NCBI GenBank assembly: GCA_021806345.1
Contig: JAJZXP010000405.1
Coordinates: 1 to 36,993 of the forward strand
DNA length: 36,993 bases
Reading direction: 5' to 3'
Source: Thermoplasmata archaeon
GTDB lineage: Archaea; Thermoplasmatota; Thermoplasmata; Thermoplasmatales; Thermoplasmataceae
A model generated the notes under the pieces. The model made no database searches and was not told the origin of the DNA. It was given only the letters and a program-made list of their open reading frames with translations. Below are positions 15,193 to 23,266 of the stretch, in pieces. Every line of letters starts with the position of its first letter. Position 1 is the stretch's first letter. The position numbers and the translations under genes were made by a program.

Positions 15193-16949
15193 AAGAACTG
15201 CAAGAAATACCTGATATTTCCGGGTCAAGAAGTAAGTGAGTATAGGGATAGATTTCTCTCTTCATATCCATTCCTCCCAGAAGTCATAGATGTTTTTTAT
15301 CACAGATGGGGAAGTTTTCCAACCTTTCAAAGAACAAGAGGGGTACTCAGAATCCTCTCATTGTTGCTTTATTCTATGAGAAACAGCGAGAGATCTTACG
15401 TTTCACTCTCAGATTTTGATCTTCAAGATCAAGAGATTAGGAGAGAACTCGTGAATTACATAGGGCCTGAATACGACACAGTTATTGCTTCGGATATAAC
15501 AGATTATGATTCTGGGTCTAAGAAAGTAGACTCTTTACTTGGTCAGTCTAATGCTGGCCTTAGATACGGTACAAGGGCATCCACGAGTATTTTTCTATAT
15601 TCGTTTTCTGGGGGAGAGGAACAAGGCGCCTTGTTGAATGAGATCAAAAGATCAGTAATTTCTATTGGTGCAACTTCTGCCATTGTTGCAGAAGCTTTGG
15701 AAAAGATGAAGAACAATCTATTTTATCTCCAAAGCAAGAATGACAGGTATCAATTCACAAATAAACCAAATCTTAACAGGCTCCTACAGATTAGAATGGA
15801 AAATGTTAAGGAAGAGGACATAACTGCAATAGAAAAGGGCACAATTTCAAAATTTATATCTGGTAAGACACTAAAAGTATTCTTGTGGCCAAATAAACCC
15901 AGAGATATCACAGATTCCCCTGACTTTAAATTAGTAGTATTGCCAGACAAGAATATCCGTCTATTAAGGGACATCCTCGATACAAAGGGAGAAGGACCAC
16001 GAGTTTACAGGAATACTTTATTCTATTTGGTTCCATATGAATCAGAACGAATTCAACTGGTATATCACATTAGGAAAAGACTTGCTTACGAGAGCATGTT
16101 AAAGAACATAGGGTCAAACAAAGATCAATTAAAGGACGTAAAAGATAATCTCAAAGGAGAGACTGGAGCCGTAGAAGAATCTGTCAAAAGGAGTTATTGG
16201 TTGCTTCTGTTACCCGGAAAAGACAATTTCAAGGAACTTGACTTGGGGTTACCGACTTTTGGGGAATTCACAACCATAGATCAATATGTCTATTCTATCT
16301 TAAAAGAAAATAACGAGATATTAGATAAGATCTCCCCGCTGGTATTCAAAGAAAAATATTTAGAAAAGAATAGATCATTCGACTACACTCTTCTGCACGA
16401 GGCAATGCTTAAAACTGTTGGGGAACGAAGAGTGTCAATGATTGATGTGTTGGAAGACTCCATCAAAAATGGCGTAAAAGAAAGCTTTTTGGGTTAGGGG
16501 AACTTGACTCTGACGGTAAGCCTGTTTGTAAGTTCTTTAAGTCCGATATTGATCTGTCATTAGGTTACCTTGTTGTCTTATCAAGTAAAATCTGTTCTAG
16601 TCAGAAAGAAGAAAAAGAAGATGAGACAAAACAAACAAATTCAAAGGACGGCAAAGAGGAAGGAAGTACTATTTCTCCAGAGCCTAAACCTATTATTTCT
16701 GGGTCAAAAGGTAAGAGGACAGACGAAGTTGAAATTGGTTACAAAAACTTCACCTTGAGATTCTCAGTTCCTAAAGGAAGAGTGAACAGCCTAATGGATG
16801 TCTTGAATCTGATTCAAAGGAGATTCGACAATGTAACGATCTCAATAGGGGCCGATGAAGGCAATATCACCAAATTTGACTATGAGAACAAGATCAGGGA
16901 GGCTCTCCGGCAACTTGGCTTCGACATTATCGAAGAGAGCAAGAGTTGA
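15193..16949 (+). pseudogene. DUF499-type anti-phage ATPase, C-terminal remnant with frameshift
   Basis: From about 15193 the frame reads YRDRFLSSYPFLPEVIDVFY, RWGSFPTFQRTRGVLRIL, a signature stretch of DUF499 AAA-type ATPases found in phage-defence loci beside DUF1156 methylases. The N-terminal part with the P-loop is missing: an in-frame TAA at 15190 and no upstream coding sequence in any frame. Near 16490 (TTGGGTTAGGGGAACTT) one base is lost; the frame to the right continues as LGELDSDGKPVCKFF, a charged linker rich in Lys/Glu/Ser, then FSVPKGRVNSLMDVLNLIQ and ends at 16949. Without the ATPase core and with a frameshift, it cannot work as the full enzyme. The partner methylase and helicase are not in the window. 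Confidence 0.75.
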
Positions 16950-17388
16950 ATATCTGGAACTCCTTTATTCTTTGATAACCCTGAAGGTCACTCTGTGTTT
17001 GAGGTTTAACCTAATCTCTATTTGATATAACGTTCAAATGTATAGTTTGGCATGTGTCACAGTTAGGTTCTCAATCTTCTCAAAATGATAATCTTTGCAG
17101 TTTTTCGATTCTATACAATATACCCCTGAGTTTGTTTCATTTTGTCATAAAGTAGATCAGCCCATAGTTGGATTACCATGATTAACGAGACATAAATTGC
17201 TCGTGAAGTCTGGGGTCTACCAAATTTATGAGATATTCAATTTATATTTACGGAGATTCCAGTCAGATGGCTGTCATTATGAATATAGTCTTGAGTGTTA
17301 TAGAGCAAAAATATAATAGGTAGAAAATCTATTATCCCATCGATTACAATCAATTATATGAACTAATAATTCGTGGAGGAGACTGACA
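16950..17388. other. 439-nt noncoding stretch between DUF499 remnant and tail-anchored protein
   Basis: No ORF with plausible codons was found. There is no att-like repeat, tRNA or clear hairpin. It holds the promoter of the next gene (AT-rich near 17310-17370). It may be debris from deletion of linked genes. Confidence 0.35.
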
Positions 17389-17808
17389 TTGGGATCGACA
17401 GAAGAGGCCGACATATTCTGGACTCAAAAAATAATTCAGACACTAGTGGGACTTCATAATTGGAAATACCCATTAGTATTTGATAGGTACGATGGTGAGG
17501 GAATTGAAATACCCAAACCAGAGGAAACAAATTTCATTAAGTGGAGTTTAGGGGAAATAAAGAGTGAACCAAAGACTGACTGGAGAGCATCTTTACTAGG
17601 ATTAAAGAACGGCTTCCATGCAGTGCAGTTTGATAACAGATACGAGTGTCATATCGATAAATTTGATCCTAAAAAGAATCTCTTTAAGCACCTATCAGAG
17701 GACAGTCCAGGTACGCTTGGCTGGGTGTTTGCAACTATTGCTGTCATTTCAGGAGGAATCTCCATTTATTACTTCTCGAAGCAAAGGGATAAAGAAAATG
17801 AAGAATGA
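17389..17808 (+). CDS. Tail-anchored hypothetical protein (139 aa)
   Basis: TTG at 17389 is preceded by a strong Shine-Dalgarno GGAGGAG (17375-17381) with about 7 nt spacing, which decides this start. About 105 soluble residues (ADIFWTQKIIQTLVGLHNWK, PLVFDRYDGEGIEIP, GFHAVQFDNRYECHID) precede one membrane helix near residues 110-130 (GWVFATIAVISGGISIYYFS) and a charged tail (KQRDKENEE), so the bulk is on one face with a C-terminal anchor. No family is recognised. It is convergent with the ABC-3C operon, 28 nt apart at the stops; a role as a sensor or immunity protein for that system is possible but unproven. Confidence 0.6.
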   Translation: MGSTEEADIFWTQKIIQTLVGLHNWKYPLVFDRYDGEGIEIPKPEETNFIKWSLGEIKSEPKTDWRASLLGLKNGFHAVQFDNRYECHIDKFDPKKNLFKHLSEDSPGTLGWVFATIAVISGGISIYYFSKQRDKENEE

Positions 17809-17836
17809 TTCTCCTTGTCTGGAAATAACACATATA

Positions 17837-19582
17837 TTAAAACCTAAAACCTAGTAAACTTCCCTCTGGAGACGCATCTGTGAGTTCGAGAGCAACATAT
17901 CTATCGAAGTCGAAATTCTTTTCAAATTCATTATATGGTACATCATCAGAATTCAACATGCAGATGTACTGATAAGTGTCCTTTTTCGATTCGAGCCATG
18001 CTAACTGTAGCGCCTTTGCCTTTTGTCTTTCGTCTACAGGGTCAAACATTACGCTGTCGTGTATCAAGAACCATGGAGAGATGTTTTTTCTGGACCATAT
18101 ATCTGCCAAGACCATATCGTAACAAAAAATCTTCATATTGTCGATTCCAGAACTCCCAGAGCGTTCTATATTTACATTTAATTCCAGACCCTTTTCTGTG
18201 AAGCCAATGTTAAGGTCTCCCTTTACTTCGTAAAGATATTGAGAATATTCGTTATATTTCAATATTGCTGACTTCCTCTGAGTTTCTCGTTCCATCAGGT
18301 CTAGGTTCGCATCTTTTACTAACACCTCAATATCCTTATCGAGCTCACGCTTACCTTCTTCGAATTTCTTCATATTCAAGATTTTATTTTTTGTATTTTC
18401 AAGTTCCCCCAAAGTTATTTGATGCAGTCTGATAAGTTCCTCATATTCGTCATATGATTTATGGCTTCTAATAAGACCATTAAATTCGGCCCTTTTATTG
18501 GTTTTTTCTTCAATTTGAATGATTAATCTCCGAATCTCTTCTTTAATTCGATTTATTTCGTTTTTCAAAAACTCTTTTCTATTTTTTATGATTATTTTAT
18601 TGAATTCTTTAACTTCTTCTAACCGTCGAATAACTGGGGTTGGAATTTCAACTTTAGCTTCTTCGTACAGTCTTGCTACCAGGGAAGGTTCAACATCCTC
18701 TTCTTCTGTTAGGTTCTTTTCATATGCCTGAAGCAGAAACTCAAATTCTTTTCTATTGTTCAAAGATTGATGAATCTCTCCAGTAAGTTCATTTGACTCT
18801 CTCACAAATTGATCATATTGTTGAAGCGGCTTGTAGTTCCTCAGGGCAGTTTCTTCATTTTTAGTTTTCTCTTCTAACCTGATTCTCTCAGAATCAAGTT
18901 GACTTATCACTCCTAAGATATTAGAAAGAAGTCCAGAATGCGCTTCTTTTCTGATCTGCTGTAGAACTTTTCCCCTATCCTTCAGTAAGTGGTATTTTCG
19001 TGAAAATTCCCACCCAAGTCCTAGCAGAAAAGAATTGTTAATCTTTACATCAAAAGGTTGTTGTTTGTTAGAATGTTTAAAGGGATCAGAGTATCCTCCT
19101 CTTGTTCCATTTCTTCTGGAGAAATAGTTTATTAAACTAGCATAAGAAGGGGAATATGTTTGGTCATTTTCAAGTTCCAATCCAAATTGAAAATACCCTA
19201 ATGTTTTTGACCATTGACTTGGTGTAACTTCATATCCAATTTGCGTTCTGTATTTTTCCAGCGTCTCAGGTAACTGCTGTAATAAACCTTCTACATTTAC
19301 CTTCTTCGTATCTTTCAGGCCTCGTGATACGGTTACCCTATCGGATCCCAAATCGAAAGTCATACTAAAAACCCAATCCTCTAATCGTTGCTTAGGTAAT
19401 CGTTCTGTCAAACTTTTACCTAATAAGAAATGAACAATGTCGATTAGAGTAGACTTGCCCAATCCATTTCTAGAATCTTTGTCACTGGACTGTTCAGTTC
19501 TCGTAGCAAGTACAACATTAAACCCTGGCTTGAATTCCACCTTTCTGAATTGAGGTTTGTTTGAATTTATAGAATATATCAT
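17837..19582 (-). CDS. ABC-3C system ABC ATPase (DUF2326-type)
   Basis: A 581-residue SMC/RecN-like ATPase. Walker A is SRNGLGKSTLID at about 37-48. The central part (about 205-425) is heptad-rich coiled coil (LDSERIRLEEKTKNEE, EIRRLIIQIEEKTNKR and similar). The C-terminal head has GLELNVNIERSGSSGIDNMK at the signature position and SPWFLIHDSVMFDPVDERQK with the Walker B/D-loop residues, the hallmark of DUF2326 proteins. In the classification of Krishnan and colleagues (2020), these ATPases are the core of ABC three-component conflict systems, sensing invader nucleic acid and unleashing an effector. The start overlaps the middle component by 4 nt. No internal damage is seen. Third gene of the operon. 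Confidence 0.85.
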   Translation of the reverse strand: MIYSINSNKPQFRKVEFKPGFNVVLATRTEQSSDKDSRNGLGKSTLIDIVHFLLGKSLTERLPKQRLEDWVFSMTFDLGSDRVTVSRGLKDTKKVNVEGLLQQLPETLEKYRTQIGYEVTPSQWSKTLGYFQFGLELENDQTYSPSYASLINYFSRRNGTRGGYSDPFKHSNKQQPFDVKINNSFLLGLGWEFSRKYHLLKDRGKVLQQIRKEAHSGLLSNILGVISQLDSERIRLEEKTKNEETALRNYKPLQQYDQFVRESNELTGEIHQSLNNRKEFEFLLQAYEKNLTEEEDVEPSLVARLYEEAKVEIPTPVIRRLEEVKEFNKIIIKNRKEFLKNEINRIKEEIRRLIIQIEEKTNKRAEFNGLIRSHKSYDEYEELIRLHQITLGELENTKNKILNMKKFEEGKRELDKDIEVLVKDANLDLMERETQRKSAILKYNEYSQYLYEVKGDLNIGFTEKGLELNVNIERSGSSGIDNMKIFCYDMVLADIWSRKNISPWFLIHDSVMFDPVDERQKAKALQLAWLESKKDTYQYICMLNSDDVPYNEFEKNFDFDRYVALELTDASPEGSLLGFRF

Positions 19583-19806
19583 TTTCTTATCACCGTTATC
19601 AAGCCCTCTTTTAGCTCTATCATAGAGAGCAAATACAACAGGTCAAGTGTCAGAATGTATTTCTGATAATCTTTAACGTATGCATCATTTTTTACTTCTT
19701 CCCACAGGAGTCCTACAGATTTAGGCTTATTCAGTTTTTGCAGTAAAACTGCTCCCGCCCATATGAGTGATGAGGACGTTTTGAGATGTTTAGTGGGAAG
19801 AATCAC
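19579..19806 (-). CDS. ABC-3C system middle component (MC6-like)
   Basis: 75 residues, starting MILPTKHLKTSSSLIWAGA and continuing with LLWEEVKN, then KYILTLDLLYLLSMIELKEG. This is the pattern of the small middle components of ABC-3C systems: a short winged-helix-like adaptor linking effector and ATPase. I place it near the MC6 family from the MILPTKH head. ATGA overlaps at both ends (4 nt with the effector and 4 nt with the ATPase) tie the three genes into one translational unit. Confidence 0.8.
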   Translation of the reverse strand: MILPTKHLKTSSSLIWAGAVLLQKLNKPKSVGLLWEEVKNDAYVKDYQKYILTLDLLYLLSMIELKEGLITVIRK

Positions 19807-20558
19807 TTTTCAAACACCTCACAACTCTCAAAAAAGTAAACTAGTACAGCGAGACCTCCTGCCATGTAAAGTAAATCTCCCTCTCCTCCATTCGTAGCAA
19901 ATGCGTATAGGTCGTAGAATAGTTGATCCCCTTTTATGCCCATATCCAACAATTCGTTGTACTCTTTTACGAATCTATTTCTCAATCTATTGCCGAAATC
20001 TACATCAGGTTGAATTGCCAAATAATCCTTCACCTGTTTGACCTGAATTAGACCTCTGGTTATCAAAACTCTTACTTCTTCACTTAGGTTGTTCTTTATA
20101 ATCTTTTCATTAACAGGCAATACATTAAAGTCGCTATTTCCGATAAATGAATTGTCCATTTCAAGGAACCTAATCACAACTTCAAGTTCTGAAAAAGTCA
20201 GCTTAGAACCTTCCACTCCTAATTTCTCATCCACCCACTTTATATGTCCCCTTCTAATCCTATCCAAATAGTCTACTGTGTATTTGGTTTCATCATTGTC
20301 GATTTTGCTGTGATCAGTTGGGCATAACAGAATAAGATTTTCTGCAGAGTTCCTTTCATTGTCAGTCATGTCTTGGTCGTATCTGGCCGATCCCGGGTTC
20401 AATCCTCGTACATGCGCAATTTGAAAAAAGGTTACTCCCTCACCGCCATTTCCGTCAATATCATAGACTCTCGTCTTGCATATGGCACATCTACCTCCAC
20501 TGCTTAAGAATACTATTCTTTCCACAGGTCTACTCAGGTATCTGTTTTTCTTGACCAA
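19803..20558 (-). CDS. ABC-3C system HNH nuclease effector with C-terminal ABC-3C domain
   Basis: 251 residues from TTG 20558. An HNH endonuclease domain fills residues about 10-95: zinc cysteines C24 and C27, H49 in QIAHVRG, N74 in ENLILLC, C79 and H83 in CPTDHSKID, all the residues expected for a working HNH site. After a linker, residues about 165-251 (NRLRNRFVKEYNELLDM, QLFYDLYAFATNG, GLAVLVYFFESCEVF) match the C-terminal domain shared by ABC-3C effectors. Likely job: cut DNA (invader or host) when released by the ATPase and middle component. It heads the operon. A TATA-like TTTAAA near 20592-20598 lies 34-40 nt upstream. Confidence 0.83.
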   Translation of the reverse strand: MVKKNRYLSRPVERIVFLSSGGRCAICKTRVYDIDGNGGEGVTFFQIAHVRGLNPGSARYDQDMTDNERNSAENLILLCPTDHSKIDNDETKYTVDYLDRIRRGHIKWVDEKLGVEGSKLTFSELEVVIRFLEMDNSFIGNSDFNVLPVNEKIIKNNLSEEVRVLITRGLIQVKQVKDYLAIQPDVDFGNRLRNRFVKEYNELLDMGIKGDQLFYDLYAFATNGGEGDLLYMAGGLAVLVYFFESCEVFEK

Positions 20559-20875
20559 TTACAATCGTAATCTTTAACAGAAATGAGCATTTAAAAGTTA
20601 TTATACTTAAACCATGAGTTTTCTCTAAAAATGAAACTTATTTTTAGAATTGTGAATGACCATATATGCTACTATTCTTCTTTTTAATATATTTATCACT
20701 ACCTATTACATTCGTTCTTTCACATATGATTTTCATTAAAAGCTAAGCATATAAGTAGGGAACCACTTAAATGATTAAGTGGGATTAATTATGCCATAAG
20801 TTTCATGATTTAAGTTCGCGAGTGATTTCTCTTGTGTCGGTGAAGTTATATACGTATATGCTTTGTATAAGCATA
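20559..20875. other. Divergent intergenic region between ABC-3C operon and vapBC unit
   Basis: Holds the ABC-3C promoter near 20590, then AT-rich sequence with no ORF, att-like copy 5 (20752-20782), a leader shared with 11881-11910, and the vapB promoter TATATACGTATATG near 20847-20860. Confidence 0.45.
20752..20782 (+). repeat. Att-like repeat, copy 5
   Basis: TAAGTAGGGAACCACTTAAA then TGATTAAGTGG. The tRNA-like part is reduced to GTAGGGA, but the CACTTAA...TTAAGTG palindrome is well kept. Marks the left end of the vapBC-membrane protein unit. Confidence 0.6.
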
Positions 20876-21136
20876 ATGACCAAGCCTGTAACCTTATCTG
20901 ATGCAGCATATGAAGCATTGACAAAAGTGAAGGGAAAAGATATGTCGTTTTCAGATGCCGTCTTGAAACTGGTAGAAAATTCTAAGCATAAACAAGATTT
21001 CCGAAGATTTGCTGGGGTGTTAAAATCACGAGCAGCTGAATTAGAGAAATTTAAGAAAGAGATTGAAAAAGATAGAACCAGAAACGTCGAGAAGATGTGG
21101 GCCCATGGTGGTACTCGATACAAACGTAGTCATTGA
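20876..21136 (+). CDS. vapB: VapB-type antitoxin
   Basis: 86 residues from ATG 20876 (MTKPVTLSDAAYEALTKVKG). The N-terminal TLSDAAYEAL...MSFSDAVLKLVE pattern is the ribbon-helix-helix type VapB common in archaea. The C-terminal basic helix (AAELEKFKKEIEKDRTRN) would bind the toxin. A longer in-frame start at 20822 is unlikely because a TATA-like TATATACGTATATG sits near 20847-20860, leaving leaderless spacing to 20876. The 3' end overlaps vapC by 32 nt. It is intact although its toxin is not, and a decayed copy lies at 11914-12060. Confidence 0.82.
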   Translation: MTKPVTLSDAAYEALTKVKGKDMSFSDAVLKLVENSKHKQDFRRFAGVLKSRAAELEKFKKEIEKDRTRNVEKMWAHGGTRYKRSH

Positions 21137-21469
21137 CTATTTGGTAGGAAAGGAAAAAATAGTATGAGAAGTCGATAGTTACAATAAAGATGAACTATCA
21201 ATCACATTTGTTAATGAATACGAGTTGTTAAAGCACAAAAACAGAGGAATTCTGGAAGATACAGTTCAAAACCTCAAGATATACCATTCTAAAGATTTGG
21301 AGGCTAGTGCAGCGGCCAAAGCTTATCGAGAACTCAAGTCAACACGAAGGATGATGAGCGTAAAAACCTTCTAATATTTGGGGTGTGCGTTGCTAACAAT
21401 GAAATTCTTATCACTCAAGACAGGGCTTTCGCGAATCTCGAGAGTGAATTCATCAAGATAGTGAAATAA
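21105..21469 (+). pseudogene. vapC: VapC-type PIN toxin, broken by UGA and frameshift
   Basis: ATG 21105 opens VLDTNVVIDYLVGKEK with the first PIN aspartate, meets TGA at 21165-21167, and continues in the same frame through SITFVNEYELLKHKNRG and ASAAAKAYRELKS. Near 21345 the frame must shift to read NLLIFGVCVANNEILITQDR, AFANLESEFIKIVK and the stop at 21467-21469. All usual PIN landmarks are there, but two lesions prevent a full product. An orphan antitoxin remains upstream. Confidence 0.85.
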
Positions 21470-21472
21470 GGG

Positions 21473-21895
21473 CTATTTGCGAGATGAACGTTCCAATTCA
21501 AGTGTTGACTCAAAGCTCTTTAGTGAGATTAAAACAGCAAGAACTATGTAAACAACCATTAATCCAACAGCCAAGTCACCATTCACCTCAAGAGATGGAT
21601 ACATGCTCATAACAATTCGAAGTGCCATCCCATCAAGCCCCAAGATCAACGCTCCGAAATAGCTCTACAGTGTAATCTTTCTGCAATAATAAATGAACAC
21701 AATTGTTAATACAATCAAGGGAAGAACCTTAAGAGCAATTAATCTCCCTTCGCCTGAAATGGTTATTTAGTGTCGATGAAAGCTGCCGTAACTGCAATAA
21801 GGAACATCATCAAAAGCCAAACAATAGTTACCATGCTGTTGGAAGGATGGCCTGTTCTTGTCGCTTGAGTCTTAATGGCATATCTATTGCTTACA
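21473..21895 (-). pseudogene. Four-TM membrane protein, broken
   Basis: Minus-strand frames give RYAIKTQATRTGHPSNSM, a hydrophobic helix MVTIVWLLMMFLIAVTAAF ending at TAA, a frameshift to ISGEGRLIALKVLPLIVLTI, then a TAG, a glycine-rich helix FGALILGLDGMALRI and a last helix LAVGLMVVYIVLAVLISL, ending at 21473. Four spans are recognisable in one order, with one frameshift and one in-frame TAG. The family is not recognised. It lies inside the vapBC unit. Confidence 0.6.
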
Positions 21896-22004
21896 AATTG
21901 TGATTTGAATAAAAATTCAGTATATGACTTTTATGCACGGAGACTTAATTTCACTCACTGGAACAAAGGATAGGTAGGGAGTCACTTAATTAATTAAGTG
22001 GATA
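21893..22004 (+). repeat. 110-nt terminal segment with att-like repeat, copy 6 (best copy)
   Basis: Contains the same blocks as 12061-12171 and ends in the best-preserved att-like motif at 21968-22004: GGATAGGTAGGGA (13/13 with the tRNA-Cys 3' end), then GT, then the perfect 18-nt palindrome CACTTAATTAATTAAGTG and GATA. Confidence 0.75.
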
Positions 22005-22123
22005 CGATCCGTACAATAGAAACTTTCGTTTATCCTTTGGAAACCAAACCTCTAATAATATCGCGTTCATTCTTCCAAAATCAATTTAAACAGGGAATCA
22101 TTCTGGAGTAACATCGTCACATT

Positions 22124-22452
22124 TCAGTATTTGAATCTCTTCTCATAATCCTTATGAGGAAACCATTCCAAAAGAATTGCAATTATTTCCACTTCACTCC
22201 CAACAACGGAATAAATCAACCTCCAAGCATTAGGTAAGTTGTATTTCCATAGGTTGTCGATCTTATATTTGCTCACCTAAGTTTTCGGTATTTGTCGTTT
22301 GGGTATCTGATCCCACAGAAAGGATTTTGTTTAAGGTCGTCAGTCGCTTGTTCCAGGCATTTGTAAAGTGATGGATTATCAGTCTTCGTCCTGAAATGGG
22401 CTTTTTGGATCTATTCATCTGCAAATACCACTGTGATCTTCTTGTCAATCAC
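22124..22452 (-). pseudogene. RelE/ParE-type toxin, broken
   Basis: GTG at 22452 starts DKKITVVFADE, then TAG, then IQKAHFRTKTDNPSLYKCLE, LKQNPFCGIRYPNDKY. After a shift near 22275 the frame reads KYKIDNLWKYNLPNAWRLIY, VVGSEVEIIAILLEWFPHKD and YEKRFKY, the end of a RelE-superfamily toxin. The order is that of a complete toxin, but a stop and a frameshift or small deletion break it. GTG overlaps the antitoxin stop by one base, so it was the second gene of a TA operon. Confidence 0.75.
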
Positions 22453-22715
22453 TACTTCAGCACCAGCTTGCTGTTAATGTATTTGTTTACCAGATCAGGA
22501 TTCCACACCCAGATTATCTTACCATTATGCTGGACAATTTTCCCTGATTCTTCCAGATATGAAATGATAAGGCTGAATGTTTGGTACATCACTTTCTTCT
22601 CTAATGCTAGCCATAGCTGCCTCTTTGATGGATATTCTTCTGCTTTTCTCAGGGCATCTTCTACCATGAGGACTGTGTCCAACCTTGGGTAGTGTATTAT
22701 TGGCTTGTTCTCCAT
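22452..22715 (-). CDS. Antitoxin-like winged-helix protein upstream of broken RelE toxin
   Basis: 87 residues. The sequence TVLMVEDALRKAEEYPSKRQ, LWLALEKKVMYQTFSLIISY, LEESGKIVQHNGKIIWVWNP reads as a small winged helix with a beta-hairpin wing. It is intact and lies directly upstream of the RelE-type remnant, so it probably is the antitoxin. A strong TATA run (ATATAAATATAC-like) near 22731-22745 is its promoter. Confidence 0.7.
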   Translation of the reverse strand: MENKPIIHYPRLDTVLMVEDALRKAEEYPSKRQLWLALEKKVMYQTFSLIISYLEESGKIVQHNGKIIWVWNPDLVNKYINSKLVLK

Positions 22716-22971
22716 TAGATTGTATATTTATATATAATATATAAACGTATACACGTCCTTAATTACACGAAAAGAGATGTAATTGCGTTCGCAAGACCAA
22801 CCTTCTCCTAAAAGAATCACCACGAAGGATGAGTTAGTCATACGCGTAAGAGTTAACACGGGCCCTCAGGAGGTCATTAATAATCGTGTTCCCGATATCA
22901 TTGCCGGCGATTTCTTATGAGCCCTTCTATGATTTGTTTTTCCGCTTCTGTACTTATCGGAAGGTGCCCAG
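22716..22971. other. Spacer between TA promoter and MFS fragment
   Basis: The left 35 nt hold the antitoxin promoter (TATATTTATATATAATATAT region). The rest is G+C-richer with no clear ORF and may be decayed transporter sequence. Confidence 0.3.
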
Positions 22972-23190
22972 ATGGGATGGGGATCTTTCCAAGAAATATT
23001 GTTTCTAATTATGGGCGTGATTGCTCTCATCGCGTTTCTTTACCTTAGCCTTAATGGCTCAAGTACTTATCCCATTGGGATTCCTCAGAGAGCGGAAATT
23101 CCTTATCGCAAACACGATTGCTTTTCTGGCAGCGATGGCAAACTTTGTCATCTTTTACATTTTCATATATATGGCAGAATTGGTACAAGG
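22972..23190 (+). pseudogene. MFS transporter fragment truncated at att-like repeat
   Basis: The frame from 22972 gives a membrane helix (FLIMGVIALIAFLYLSL). After a one-base shift near 23055 the frame reads VLIPLGFLRERKFLIANTIA, FLAAMANFVIFYIFIYMAEL, the pattern of a DHA2-type MFS drug/metabolite transporter (loop then next helix). Coding sequence stops exactly where att-like copy 7 begins (GTACAAGGATAG), so the rest of the gene was removed or replaced at that border. Confidence 0.65.
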
Positions 23191-23225
23191 ATAGGTAGGG
23201 AGTTGTGTAATTAATTAAGTGGATA
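23189..23225 (+). repeat. Att-like repeat, copy 7
   Basis: GGATAGGTAGGGAG (13/13 with the tRNA-Cys end) then TTGTGTAATTAATTAAGTGG and ATA. The left arm of the palindrome is altered, the right arm intact. Cuts off the MFS fragment to its left. Confidence 0.75.
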
Positions 23226-23266
23226 CCACTTTTAGGTTCGTAGTGTCCCAAATCCCAATTCAAGAA

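Larger units (their letters stand above)
20752..22004 (+). mobile_element. Att-bounded unit carrying vapBC and a membrane gene (parent of 11841-12171)
   Basis: The unit runs from att-like copy 5 to copy 6 and contains an intact vapB, a broken vapC, a broken 4-TM membrane gene and the 110-nt terminal segment. A deleted version of the same order exists at 11841-12171. No integrase or transposase is inside, so if mobile it was moved by enzymes from elsewhere. Confidence 0.5.

Noticed and set aside
16570..16758. Lys-rich 62-aa ORF
   Set aside because: It is the wrong frame of the DUF499 remnant's charged linker; the correct frame continues the family sequence.
20803..21123. 106-aa minus-strand ORF, similar to another at 11907-12122
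   Set aside because: The similarity arises only because both are antisense to the two vapB copies.
11500..21167. Three in-frame UGA codons (GNAT 11500, vapB relic 11965, vapC 21165) as a sign of UGA recoding or selenocysteine
   Set aside because: UGA is used as a normal stop by healthy genes here (for example the glycerate kinase), no SECIS-like element was seen, the affected positions are not Cys-like, and two of the three genes carry other lesions. Decay is simpler.
11841..23225. CRISPR array
   Set aside because: Repeats are few, 0.3-7 kb apart and separated by genes; there are no regular short spacers and no cas genes.
23051..23263. 70-aa minus-strand ORF over att-like copy 7
   Set aside because: It spans the repeat and is antisense to the MFS fragment; no family pattern or ribosome site.
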